From JBFXIE01 sp050176255 (GTDB lineage Bacteria > Pseudomonadota > Gammaproteobacteria > Burkholderiales > Burkholderiaceae_C), in assembly GCF_050176255.1 (NCBI RefSeq), contig NZ_JBFXIE010000001.1: a stretch of 64,000 nucleotides of DNA, one strand, 5' to 3'. This document shows, one piece after another, positions 42,211 through 50,900 of the stretch. Made by a program: the position numbers and the translations under genes. The notes under the pieces were generated by a model. That model was not told the origin of the DNA, did no database searches, and saw only the letters and a program-made list of their open reading frames with translations. Numbering within the stretch: the first letter of the stretch is position 1; each line of letters starts with the position of its first letter.

Positions 42211-42873
42211 TCAGCGAAAACGCGGCTGCGGCACGACCTGCAGATCGCCTTGCAGCGCGCTCACGTAGCCCGCCAGCGCCTTCAGTTCGGCATTGGAAAA
42301 CTGCCTGGCGATGCCCGCCATCACAGCGTTGCTGCGCCCCACGTAGGCGCCGTTGTCCACCTTGTACGACTTGAGCGCCACGAACAGGTAGTCCCCATGC
42401 TGGCCCGCGATCTTGGGGTAGGACGGGTCAATGGGCTTGGCGAAGTTTTCGCCGTGGCAGGACACGCAGGCGCCTTTTTGCAGCAGCTGCGCCACCTGGG
42501 CGCTGGGCTCGCGGCCGGGCCTGTCCGGTGGCGTGGCGCCCTGCTTGCCGTGCGCGGCGTAGTAGGCGGCCATGTCGGCAATGTCCTGGTCTGACAACGA
42601 CTGGGCGATGCCGCGCATGGTGGGATGCCTGCGTTCGCCCTTCTTGTAGGCCTGCAGCGCCGCTGCGATGTAGCCGGCGCCCTGCCCCGAGATCATGGGC
42701 ACCTTGTGGACTTCAGGAAAGCTGGACTGGTAGCCAGGAATGCCGTGGCAGCCAATGCACATGGCGATCTTGCCCGCCCCGGCCTGTGCGTCGCCCTGGG
42801 TCTGCTGGGCATGCAGCGCACCGGTCGCGCATGCAACCGCCAGGCCGAATATCGTGGTCAGTGTCTTGTTCAT
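42211..42873 (-). CDS. Cytochrome c4-like diheme cytochrome
   Basis: This 220-residue periplasmic protein has a signal peptide (MNKTLTTIFGLAVACATGALHAQ) and two heme motifs, MCIGCHGIPG and ACVSCHGENF. Methionine ligands are likely in RRHPTMRGIAQSL and NAVMAGIARQF. It is a second, diverged member of the c4 family in this window (the other is at 10382-11020). It is divergent from the moxR gene, 107 nt away, and could be the electron carrier for a different oxidase. Confidence 0.9.
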   Translation of the reverse strand: MNKTLTTIFGLAVACATGALHAQQTQGDAQAGAGKIAMCIGCHGIPGYQSSFPEVHKVPMISGQGAGYIAAALQAYKKGERRHPTMRGIAQSLSDQDIADMAAYYAAHGKQGATPPDRPGREPSAQVAQLLQKGACVSCHGENFAKPIDPSYPKIAGQHGDYLFVALKSYKVDNGAYVGRSNAVMAGIARQFSNAELKALAGYVSALQGDLQVVPQPRFR

Positions 42874-42980
42874 TTTGCGCGCACAATCTGGCGATTGGCT
42901 GTCTCCGCGTTATGGTTTGCAACAATTATAGGCAGCACCTGTCAAGTGCTTTCATCAACGATTTCCCTATTCCCCGGCCC

Positions 42981-43823
42981 ATGAAATTCCAAGGATCTCA
43001 GAACTACGTTGCCACCCAGGACTTGATGCTGGCAGTTAACGCGGCCATCAAACTGCAGCGCCCGCTGCTGGTCAAGGGCGAGCCCGGCACGGGCAAGACC
43101 ATGCTGGCCGAGGAAGTTGCGCAGGCGCTGGGCATGCCGCTCTTGCAGTGGCACATCAAGTCCACCACCAAGGCGCAGCAGGGCCTGTACGAATACGACG
43201 CGGTGAGCCGCCTGCGCGACTCGCAACTGGGCGACGAAAAGGTCAAGGACATCCACAACTACATCGTCAAGGGCGTGCTGTGGCAAGCCTTCACGGCGGA
43301 CCAGCCGGTGGCGCTGCTGATCGACGAGATCGACAAGGCCGACATCGAATTCCCCAACGACCTGCTGCGCGAGCTCGACCGCATGGAGTTCTACTGCTAC
43401 GAGACGCGCGAGATGATCCGCGCCCGCCACCGCCCGCTGGTGTTCATCACCTCCAACAACGAAAAAGAGCTGCCAGACGCCTTCCTGCGCCGGTGCTTCT
43501 TCCACTACATCAAGTTCCCCGAGGCCGAGACGATGCAAAAGATCGTCGATGTGCACTTCCCCACGCTCAAGAGCGAGCTGCTGACCGTGGCCATGAAGAC
43601 GTTTTACGACGTGCGCAACCTGCCGGGCCTGAAGAAGAAGCCATCCACCAGCGAGCTGATCGACTGGCTCAAGCTGCTGGTGGCCGAAGAAATCCCGCTC
43701 GAAGCCCTGCAAAGCGCCGACAACAAGGTGGCCGTGCCGCCGCTGGTGGGCGCGCTGCTCAAGAACGAACAGGACGTGAGCCTGTTCGAAAAGCTGGTCT
43801 TCATGAACCAGCGCAACCGCTGA
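42981..43823 (+). CDS. MoxR-family AAA+ ATPase
   Basis: This 280-residue AAA+ ATPase has Walker A VKGEPGTGKTMLAEEVA, Walker B ALLIDEIDKADIEFPNDLL, sensor 1 PLVFITSNNEKELPDAFLRRC (including the arginine finger pair) and a C-terminal helical lid. MoxR proteins act as chaperone-like remodellers, usually working with a VWA-domain protein; one lies 0.9 kb downstream on the same strand. The ATG at 42981 was chosen; a long frame upstream is antisense to the cytochrome gene. No Shine-Dalgarno is obvious. Confidence 0.92.
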   Translation: MKFQGSQNYVATQDLMLAVNAAIKLQRPLLVKGEPGTGKTMLAEEVAQALGMPLLQWHIKSTTKAQQGLYEYDAVSRLRDSQLGDEKVKDIHNYIVKGVLWQAFTADQPVALLIDEIDKADIEFPNDLLRELDRMEFYCYETREMIRARHRPLVFITSNNEKELPDAFLRRCFFHYIKFPEAETMQKIVDVHFPTLKSELLTVAMKTFYDVRNLPGLKKKPSTSELIDWLKLLVAEEIPLEALQSADNKVAVPPLVGALLKNEQDVSLFEKLVFMNQRNR

Positions 43824-43836
43824 GCCAGGGCCTGCC

Positions 43837-44061
43837 ATGAGCACCGCACAACGGCTTTTGCTCCAAGGCGCGTCCGACGCGGTGGGCTTTATGGGCGGCG
43901 CGCTCGCAGGCTATGGCGTGGGGCTGCTGCTGGGGCTGGACATCTTCAGCGAAGGCTATGGCGCTGCCAGTATCGCCGGCATTGCGCTGGTGGGCATCGG
44001 GGGCGGGCTGGGCCTGCACCTGGCGCGGCGCTGGCGCGCATCACGCAGCATCAAGGATTAG
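43837..44061 (+). CDS. Small hypothetical membrane protein
   Basis: This 74-residue protein lies 13 nt after the MoxR gene on the same strand. It has two glycine-rich hydrophobic segments (AVGFMGGALAGYGVGLLLGLDIF and IAGIALVGIGGGLGLHLA) and a basic tail (RRWRASRSIKD). I do not recognise the family. The tight spacing suggests co-translation with the MoxR/VWA system, perhaps as a membrane anchor or partner. Confidence 0.7.
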   Translation: MSTAQRLLLQGASDAVGFMGGALAGYGVGLLLGLDIFSEGYGAASIAGIALVGIGGGLGLHLARRWRASRSIKD

Positions 44062-44066
44062 CCACG

Positions 44067-44669
44067 ATGGCCTTTGTCGAACCCGTCACCCTGCGCCTGA
44101 ACGGCGTGCGGCTGGAGCCGCTGGCGCTCGACCATGAAGCCGGGCTGGCCGCTGCTGCGGCCGACGGCCGGCTGTGGACGCTGCGCGTGACCTCGGTGCC
44201 GGAACCACAGGACACGCGTGCGTACATCGAGACGGCGCTGCGCATGCGCGACGACGGCAACCGTTTCGCGTTTGCCGTGCTCGACGATGCCACTGGCACG
44301 GTGCTGGGCACCACCAGCTACCACGACATCCTGCCCGCCGTGAAGCGGGTGGAGATCGGCCACACCTGGTACCGCCAGAGCGTGCAGCGCACGCATGTGA
44401 ACACCACTGCCAAGCTGCTGATGATGGGCCATGCCTTCGACACGCTGGCCTGCCACGTGGTGGGCTGGCGCACCGACAACTTCAACTTTGCATCGCAGCG
44501 CGCCATTGAGCGTCTGGGCGCCAAGAAGGACGGCGTGATCCGCGGCCATGCGCTGCGCCGCGACGGCACCATCCGCGACACCGTGATGTACAGCATGCGC
44601 AGCGGCGAATGGCCTGAGGCCCGCGCGCAGCTGCTCTACCTTTTGCAGCGCCATGCGCCCGCTGGATAA
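44067..44669 (+). CDS. GNAT-family N-acetyltransferase (RimJ/RimL-like)
   Basis: This 200-residue acetyltransferase has the GNAT acetyl-CoA core: VLGTTSYHDILPAVKRVEIGHTWY, then NTTAKLLMMGHAFDTL and NFNFASQRAIERLGAKKDG, the last being the conserved helix in which an Asn or Ser contacts the cofactor. It resembles the ribosomal-protein/aminoacyl acetyltransferase subgroup. The substrate is unknown. It sits five nt after the small membrane protein gene. Its stop codon lies inside a dispersed repeat fragment. Confidence 0.88.
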   Translation: MAFVEPVTLRLNGVRLEPLALDHEAGLAAAAADGRLWTLRVTSVPEPQDTRAYIETALRMRDDGNRFAFAVLDDATGTVLGTTSYHDILPAVKRVEIGHTWYRQSVQRTHVNTTAKLLMMGHAFDTLACHVVGWRTDNFNFASQRAIERLGAKKDGVIRGHALRRDGTIRDTVMYSMRSGEWPEARAQLLYLLQRHAPAG

Positions 44670-44687
44670 GCGCTGGAGGCCTTTTTC
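44656..44687 (-). repeat. Dispersed palindromic repeat, copy l (fragment)
   Basis: On the plus strand, GGATAAGCGCTGGAGGCC is the reverse complement of the family 1 left arm. It contains the stop codon of the GNAT gene (44667-44669) and the Shine-Dalgarno GGAGG (44675-44679) of the VWA gene. Confidence 0.7.
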
Positions 44688-45875
44688 ATGCTGATCGACT
44701 TTTTCTACACCCTGCGCGCTGGCAAGCTGCCGGTGTCCGTGAAGGAATTCCTCACGCTGCTGGAAGCGCTGCAGGCCGGCGTGGTGGGCCCCCAATCCGA
44801 CGATGCCTGGAGCCTGGACGACTTCTACTACCTGGCGCGCACCGCGCTGGTCAAGGACGAGAAGCACTTCGACAAGTTCGACCGCGCCTTTGCCGCCTAC
44901 TTCAAGGGCGTGGAAATGCTGGCCGACTTCACCAAGGAAGTGCCTGCCGACTGGCTGCGCAAGATGCTCGAGCGCGAGTTGTCTCCCGAAGAAAAAGCCG
45001 CCATTGAAAAAATGGGCTGGGACGAGCTGATGGAGACGCTCAAAAAGCGCCTGCAAGAGCAGCAAGGCCGCCACGAAGGCGGCAACAAGTGGATCGGCAC
45101 CGGCGGCACCAGCCCGTTTGGCCACGGCGGCTACAACCCGCAGGGCGTGCGCATCGGCGGTGCGGGCAAGAACCGCAGCGCCGTGAAAGTGTGGGAGCAG
45201 CGCGCCTACCGCGACTACGACGACCAGCAGGAGCTGGGCACGCGCAACATCAAGGTAGCGCTGCGCCGCCTGCGCAAGTTTGCGCGCGAAGGCCACGAGC
45301 TGGAGCTGGACCTGCAAGGCACCATCCGCGCCACCGCCGCCAACGCAGGCTGGCTGGACATCAAGATGGTGCCCGAGCGCCACAACAACGTGAAGGTGCT
45401 GCTGCTGATGGACGTGGGCGGCACCATGGACGACCACATCCAGCGCGTCGAAGAACTCTTCAGCGCCGTGAAAGGCGAGTTCAAGCACCTGGAGTTTTAT
45501 TACTTCCACAACTGCGTCTATGACTTCATGTGGAAGAACAACAAGCGCCGCTTTGCCGAGAAATTCGCCACCTGGGACATCATCCGCAAGTACAACAAGG
45601 ACTACAAACTGATCTTCGTGGGCGACGCGACCATGAGCCCTTACGAGATCCTGCAACCCGGCGGCAGCGTGGAATACAACAACGAGGAGCCCGGCGCCGA
45701 ATGGCTGCAGCGCCTCACGCACGCCTTCCCCAAGTTTGCGTGGATCAACCCCGAGCCCCAGGGCGTATGGCAGTACCGCCAGAGCATCAGCATCATCCAG
45801 CAGCTGATGGGCCAGCGCATGTACCCGCTGTCACTCAAGGGCCTCGAAGAAGCCATGCGCCTTTTGTCAAAATAG
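44688..45875 (+). CDS. VWA-domain protein (CoxE-like), partner of the MoxR ATPase
   Basis: This 395-residue protein has a helical N-terminal half (IDFFYTLRAGKLPVSVKEFLTLLEAL...), a basic central linker and a C-terminal von Willebrand factor A domain. The metal site (MIDAS) reads LLMDVGGTMDDHI rather than the classic DXSXS, and FVGDATMSPYE carries the later aspartate and threonine. Such proteins work with MoxR ATPases in metal-cofactor insertion or complex remodelling. GGAGG eight nt upstream, supplied by a repeat fragment, sets the start. The target is unknown. Confidence 0.88.
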   Translation: MLIDFFYTLRAGKLPVSVKEFLTLLEALQAGVVGPQSDDAWSLDDFYYLARTALVKDEKHFDKFDRAFAAYFKGVEMLADFTKEVPADWLRKMLERELSPEEKAAIEKMGWDELMETLKKRLQEQQGRHEGGNKWIGTGGTSPFGHGGYNPQGVRIGGAGKNRSAVKVWEQRAYRDYDDQQELGTRNIKVALRRLRKFAREGHELELDLQGTIRATAANAGWLDIKMVPERHNNVKVLLLMDVGGTMDDHIQRVEELFSAVKGEFKHLEFYYFHNCVYDFMWKNNKRRFAEKFATWDIIRKYNKDYKLIFVGDATMSPYEILQPGGSVEYNNEEPGAEWLQRLTHAFPKFAWINPEPQGVWQYRQSISIIQQLMGQRMYPLSLKGLEEAMRLLSK

Positions 45876-45880
45876 TCCGC

Positions 45881-47887
45881 ATGACCTTGCACAACCGGGC
45901 GTTGGCCCGGCGGCTTGCGCTACTTTTTTTGACGACCTGCCTGGCTCTGCTGGCGGGCTGCAGCCTGATTGCGAAAAACGCCGCAGACACGTCCGGCACC
46001 GACGACGCCACAGCGCAGACCACTGCTGACGCAGGCGCCGACGCCCTGGCGCTGGAGGTACAGGTGGGCGACGACGCGATCCGCGACTACCTCACGCGCC
46101 ACCTGCAGCTGCAGCGCTTTCGCCACCTGCCCGACCTGCAGGCGCACGAACTCACACGGCTGCTGGGCCTGGCCGACGACAACGCCCGCGACCTGCTGGC
46201 CACGCTGGGCTACTTCAGCCCCGACATCACCATCGAACTGCGCGAGCCGCGCGCAACCGCCGCCGCAGATGCCGCAGATGCCGCAGATGCCGCAGATGCC
46301 GCAGATGCCGCAGATGCCGCAGACGCAGCCAAGACCGACGCGCCCACGCGCACCGTGCTGGTCAGCGTGTCGCCCGGCCCGCGCACGCACATCGCCAGTG
46401 CCGACATCACCGTCACCGGTGACGAGCGCAGCGACGGCACCGATGACAACGACGGCGCCGGCAATGGCAACCGCAGCGCCCTGGCACGCCGCCAGGCCCA
46501 GCTGCAGCGCGGCTGGGGCCTGCCGCCCGGCGAGCCCTTCACGCAAGGGGGCTGGGACGCCGCCAAGGCCCAGGGCCTGCGCCAGTTGCAGTCGCGCCGC
46601 TACCCCACGGCGCGCATCGCCAGCAGCCGCGCCGACGTGGACGCCGACAGCGCCCAGGCCCATCTGCAAGTGCGCTACGACAGCGGGCCCGCCTACCGAT
46701 TCGGCCCACTGCAAATCCAGGGCGGCGAGCGCTACGACACCGAGGGCATGCGCCGCATCGCCCGCCTGCCCACGGGCGAGGACTACACCGAGACCCGCCT
46801 GCTCGACACCCAGCAGCGCCTGGCCGCCAGCGGCTACTACGACGCGGTATTCCTCACGCTGGACACCGACCACCCTGACCCGCAGGCCGCCCCCGTCATC
46901 GCCCAGGTGCGCGATGCGCCGCTGCAAAAGGCGGTGTTTGGCGTGGGCCTCTCCACCGACAGCGGCGCACGCCTGAGCCTGGACCATATCCACAACCGCC
47001 TGCCCGGCCTGGGCTGGCGCGCCGTGAGCCACGCGCAGACGGACAACACGCGCCGGCGGCTGGCCACCGACTGGACCGCCCTGCCCGGCGAGGACGGCTG
47101 GCGCTGGTTCACCGGCGTGCAACTGCAGCGCGAGGCCACGGGCAGCTTTGACGTGGACAGCACCCGCGTGCGCGCCGGGCGCACCGAAAGCGGCGACCAC
47201 ATCGACCGCAGCTACTTCGTGCAGCACGACACCGCCAAAAGCCGCGGCGACGGCGCGCCACCATCCAGCGGCGCCCTCAGCGCCAACTTCGGCTGGACGG
47301 GGCGCTACTTCAACAACAACACCAACCCCACGCGCGGCTGGGGCCTGGCGGCCGAGCTGGGCGCAGGCACCACGCTGCGGGCGGGGCGCGACCCATTCCT
47401 GCGCGCGCTGCTGCGCTGGCAGTCCTTCATTGGGCTGGGCCGGATCGAGCTGGGCGGCAACGTGCGCCGCAACAGCCGCCTGTCGCTGCGCCTGGAAGGC
47501 GGCGCCGTGCTGGCGCAGGATGGCGCAGACATCCCCGTCACCCAGCTGTTTCTGACCGGCGGCGACACCACCGTGCGCGGCTACAGCTACCGCGGCATTG
47601 GCGCGCGCGACGACGCGGGCAAACTCTTCGGCGGGCGCTACATGGCCGTGGGCAGCATGGAGTGGCAGCGCCCCGTCACCGTGCGCGGCAACCGCACCGA
47701 CTTTGAAAGTGCCCTGTTCATCGACGCCGGTGCCGTCGCCGACAAGGCACGCGAGCTGAACGCACGCGTGGGCGTAGGCGCCGGCCTGCGCTGGCGCAGC
47801 CCCGTGGGGCCGCTGCAGGCCGACCTGGCCTACGGCCTGCAGTCCCGCCAGCTGCGCCTGCACCTGCGCCTGGGTTACACCTTTTGA
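45881..47887 (+). CDS. tamA: TamA, Omp85-family outer-membrane assembly protein
   Basis: This 668-residue protein has a signal sequence ending in a lipobox-like LLAGC (about residue 27), POTRA domains (about 45-350) and an Omp85 beta-barrel. The Omp85 motif is seen as GGDTTVRGYSYRGIGARD, and the sequence ends in an aromatic residue (LRLHLRLGYTF), as barrels do. TamA works with TamB in the export of lipids and some outer-membrane proteins. Residues 128-148 are an Ala-Ala-Asp tandem repeat. The start is the ATG five nt after the VWA stop codon. Confidence 0.92.
   Translation: MTLHNRALARRLALLFLTTCLALLAGCSLIAKNAADTSGTDDATAQTTADAGADALALEVQVGDDAIRDYLTRHLQLQRFRHLPDLQAHELTRLLGLADDNARDLLATLGYFSPDITIELREPRATAAADAADAADAADAADAADAADAAKTDAPTRTVLVSVSPGPRTHIASADITVTGDERSDGTDDNDGAGNGNRSALARRQAQLQRGWGLPPGEPFTQGGWDAAKAQGLRQLQSRRYPTARIASSRADVDADSAQAHLQVRYDSGPAYRFGPLQIQGGERYDTEGMRRIARLPTGEDYTETRLLDTQQRLAASGYYDAVFLTLDTDHPDPQAAPVIAQVRDAPLQKAVFGVGLSTDSGARLSLDHIHNRLPGLGWRAVSHAQTDNTRRRLATDWTALPGEDGWRWFTGVQLQREATGSFDVDSTRVRAGRTESGDHIDRSYFVQHDTAKSRGDGAPPSSGALSANFGWTGRYFNNNTNPTRGWGLAAELGAGTTLRAGRDPFLRALLRWQSFIGLGRIELGGNVRRNSRLSLRLEGGAVLAQDGADIPVTQLFLTGGDTTVRGYSYRGIGARDDAGKLFGGRYMAVGSMEWQRPVTVRGNRTDFESALFIDAGAVADKARELNARVGVGAGLRWRSPVGPLQADLAYGLQSRQLRLHLRLGYTF
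46262..46324 (+). repeat. In-frame 9-bp minisatellite in tamA
   Basis: GCCGCAGAT is repeated six times without change, followed by a seventh unit GCCGCAGAC. It encodes seven Ala-Ala-Asp triplets in the periplasmic linker of TamA. Confidence 0.95.
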
Positions 47888-47894
47888 TGGACAT

Positions 47895-47945
47895 GAAAAT
47901 GCCTCCAGCCCCTTATTAAAAAGCGCTGGCTGCTATTGTTTTTGA
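47895..47945 (+). repeat. Dispersed palindromic repeat, copy g
   Basis: This family 1 copy lies between tamA and tamB. It has AAAATGCCTCCAGCCCCTTA, then AAAGCGCTGGCTGCTATTG. Confidence 0.88.
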
Positions 47946-47951
47946 ATCAAC

Positions 47952-50900
47952 GTGCCGCATCCCGCCAACCCCCATCCCTACGCCGCAGCCGCCACGCCCC
48001 GCCCGCAGCCGCCGGGCAAAGGCCGCGCCCGCCGCGCCCTGGGCGTGCTGGCGCGCCTGGCCGCCACCCTGATGCTGGCGGCGCTGGCGCTGCTGGGCGG
48101 ACTGTGGTGGTGGGCAGGCACCGGCACCTCGCTGGCCACGGCGCTGCAGCAGGCGGCGCGCTATATGCCCGAAGGTCAACAGCTTGAAAGCCGCGACGTG
48201 ACCGGCTCGCTGCGCGCGGGCGGGCGCATCGGCTGGCTGCGCTGGAGCAGCCCCACGCTGGCCGTGCAGGTGCAGGACGCCCGCATCGCCTGGAGCCTGG
48301 CGCCGCTGCTGCAGCGCCAGCTGCGCCTGGGCGAGGTGCATGCCGCGCAGGTGCTGATCACCCCGCAGGACGGGCCGGCGCCACAACCCGACGCGCCTGC
48401 GCAGCCCCTGCAGTCACTGGTGCTGCCGCTGCGCATTGATCTGCCGTTTCGCGTGGACCGCCTCACCTGGGCCGCGGCCAGCCTGGTCACCATCGACGGC
48501 CTGGCCGGCAGCTACCGCTACGACGGCGACCGGCACCACTTGGCCGTGGACCAGGTCTCGCTGGCCCAGGGGCGCTACGCCCTGCAGGCCACGCTGCAGG
48601 GCGCGGCGCCCATGGCACTGTCGGCCACGCTGGACGGCACGCTGCACACACCCGTGCCCGGCAACGCGCAGCCGCTGCAGGCCCGCGCGCAGGCCCGCGT
48701 TCAGGGCACCCTGGCCACGGCAGACGCGCGCCTGCAGCTGACGGGCAGCATCGCCCGCCAGCTCACGGGCCAAGACAAGGGAGCCCAAGAGCAGCCGCTG
48801 CCCGACCACCTGCCCCCGCAAGCACGCCCAGAGGCCCACCCAGAGGCCCACCCACAAGCCGACCCGCAAACCGACCCGCGCAACGACCTGCATGTAGATC
48901 TGCAGGCCCACATCGCCCCCTGGGCCAGCCAGCCCCTGCTGCAGGCTGCGGCCGATCTGCGAGGGCTTGACCTGGCAACGCTGTGGCCGCAGGCGCCCGC
49001 CACGCGGCTGAGCGGCCACGCCAGCCTGGAGCCCGCACCCGACGGCGAAACCGGCAGCGAAACCGGTAGCGAAACCGGCAGCACGTCTGGCACCTTGCGC
49101 GGCTGGCGCATGCAGGCGGCACTGACCAACGCCCTGCCCGGCCCCTGGGATAGGCAGCGCCTGCCCATCGCCGCTGTGCAGGCGCAGGCCCGCTTCGACG
49201 GCCGGCAATGGACGCTGCCCCAGGCCACGCTGCAGGCCGGCGGCGGCAGCATCACGCTGCAGGGTGCCTACACGCCCGCCACGCAGGCGCTGCAAGGGCA
49301 GGCCGCAGTGCGCGCAATCAACCCCGCGGCGCTGCACAGCCAGCTGGCGGCCGCACCCGTCAGCGGCACCGCCAGCGCCGAAAGCCGCGGCGGCCCAGGC
49401 GCCAGCGCCGTGCACTTTGCCGCCGATTTGCGCGCAGCCGCCCGCGCGCCCGCCCCCACAGCCCAAGCCGGCACGCCGCTGCGCCTGGATCAACTGGCCG
49501 TGCAGGGCCAGTGGCAGGGCGAGCGCATCGACATCACCCGCCTGCAGATCGACGCGCTGCAGGCCCGCGTCAGTGCGCAGGCGCTGCGCATCGACACCGC
49601 AGGGCCGGCGCTGCAGGGCCGGCTGCAGGCCGCGCTGCCCGGCGCCACGGCACAACTGGATGGCCAGGTGGCGACTGCCAGCGGCCAGGGCACGCTGAGC
49701 CTGCGCCTGGCCGACGCGCAGCGCACCCAGCGCTGGCTGCAAGGCCTGGCCCGCCTGCCCGGCCTGGCGGGTCTGGACACCGCGCTGGCCCGCTGGAGCC
49801 TGGACGGCAACGCCGCTCTGGACGCCCGGTGGAGCGGTGGCTGGCAAGACCTGCAGCGCCAGCTGCAGTCAGCAGGCCTGGCCGCAGGCACCGCCAGCGC
49901 GGCGCGGGGCGCGGGCCGCTTCGAGCTGCAGGCGCAGCTGAGCGCCCCGCGGCTGCAGATCAACCAGGGCGCGCAGACGGGCAGGCAGACGGGCGCCCGA
50001 AAAAACGATGCAACGCCCCCCGCAAAAGCCCTGCCCACGACCGCAGGCCCGTTCACGCTGACGCTGCAAGGCACCACGGCGCAACTGCGCGGATCGCTGA
50101 CGCAGGCCACGCTGGAGTGGGACGGCGCCCTGCGCTACGGCGCCGCGCCCGCCCACCAGGCGCGGCTGCAGCTGCGGGCCCGCGCTGGCAGCCAGGGCGC
50201 GGGCCGGTGGCAGGCGCAGGTGGATACGCTGCAGGTGCAAGCCCAGCCCGCCGGCCAGCCCGGCCCGTGGACGCTGCGCCTGGCACAGCCGCTGGACCTG
50301 CGCCTGCAACAGGCGCCGCAGTCGCAGCAAACGGTGCTGGAAGCCGAAGCCGGCCAGATCACCGTCAGCGGCCCCCAGCCTGGCGACGTGCGGCTGCGCT
50401 GGCAAGCGCTGCGCTACGCACAAAGCCCGCAAGGCGCCGCGCAGCTGCGCAGCCAGGGCGAGCTGCTGGGCCTGCCGCTGGACTGGGCCAACGCCTGGCA
50501 GATGGACGGCCAGGGCGCCCTGGCCCGCCTGGGCCTGGCCGGCAACCTGGTGATGGACGGCCATTGGGACATCGACACCGGCGAGCGCCTGCGCGTGCGC
50601 GCCGGCCTGCGGCGCAGCAGCGGCGATCTGCGTATGCTGATCGGCAATGCCGCGCCCGCCACCACGGTGCACAGCAGCAGCGGCCAGGGTGTGCGGGCGG
50701 GGGCAAAGGTGGGTGCGCAGGTGCCAGCGGCCGGCGCGGACTCTGCCGCCGGCCTGCGCGGGGCTGAACTCACACTCACCGCCGACGGCGACAGCCTGCG
50801 CGCCCGGCTGGACTGGGACAGCGAGCGCGCTGGCCGCGTGCAGGCCGAGGGCAGCACCAGCCTGGCCCGCACGGGTGGCACGGGCAGCGCCTGGGCCTGG

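Noticed and set aside
46262..46324. Regular repeats considered as a possible CRISPR array
   Set aside because: The units are 9 bp, have no spacers, and lie in frame inside tamA.
45920..47863. A 647-codon minus-strand frame across tamA
   Set aside because: It is antisense to tamA, and its cysteine/glycine repeat is only the reverse reading of the Ala-Ala-Asp minisatellite.
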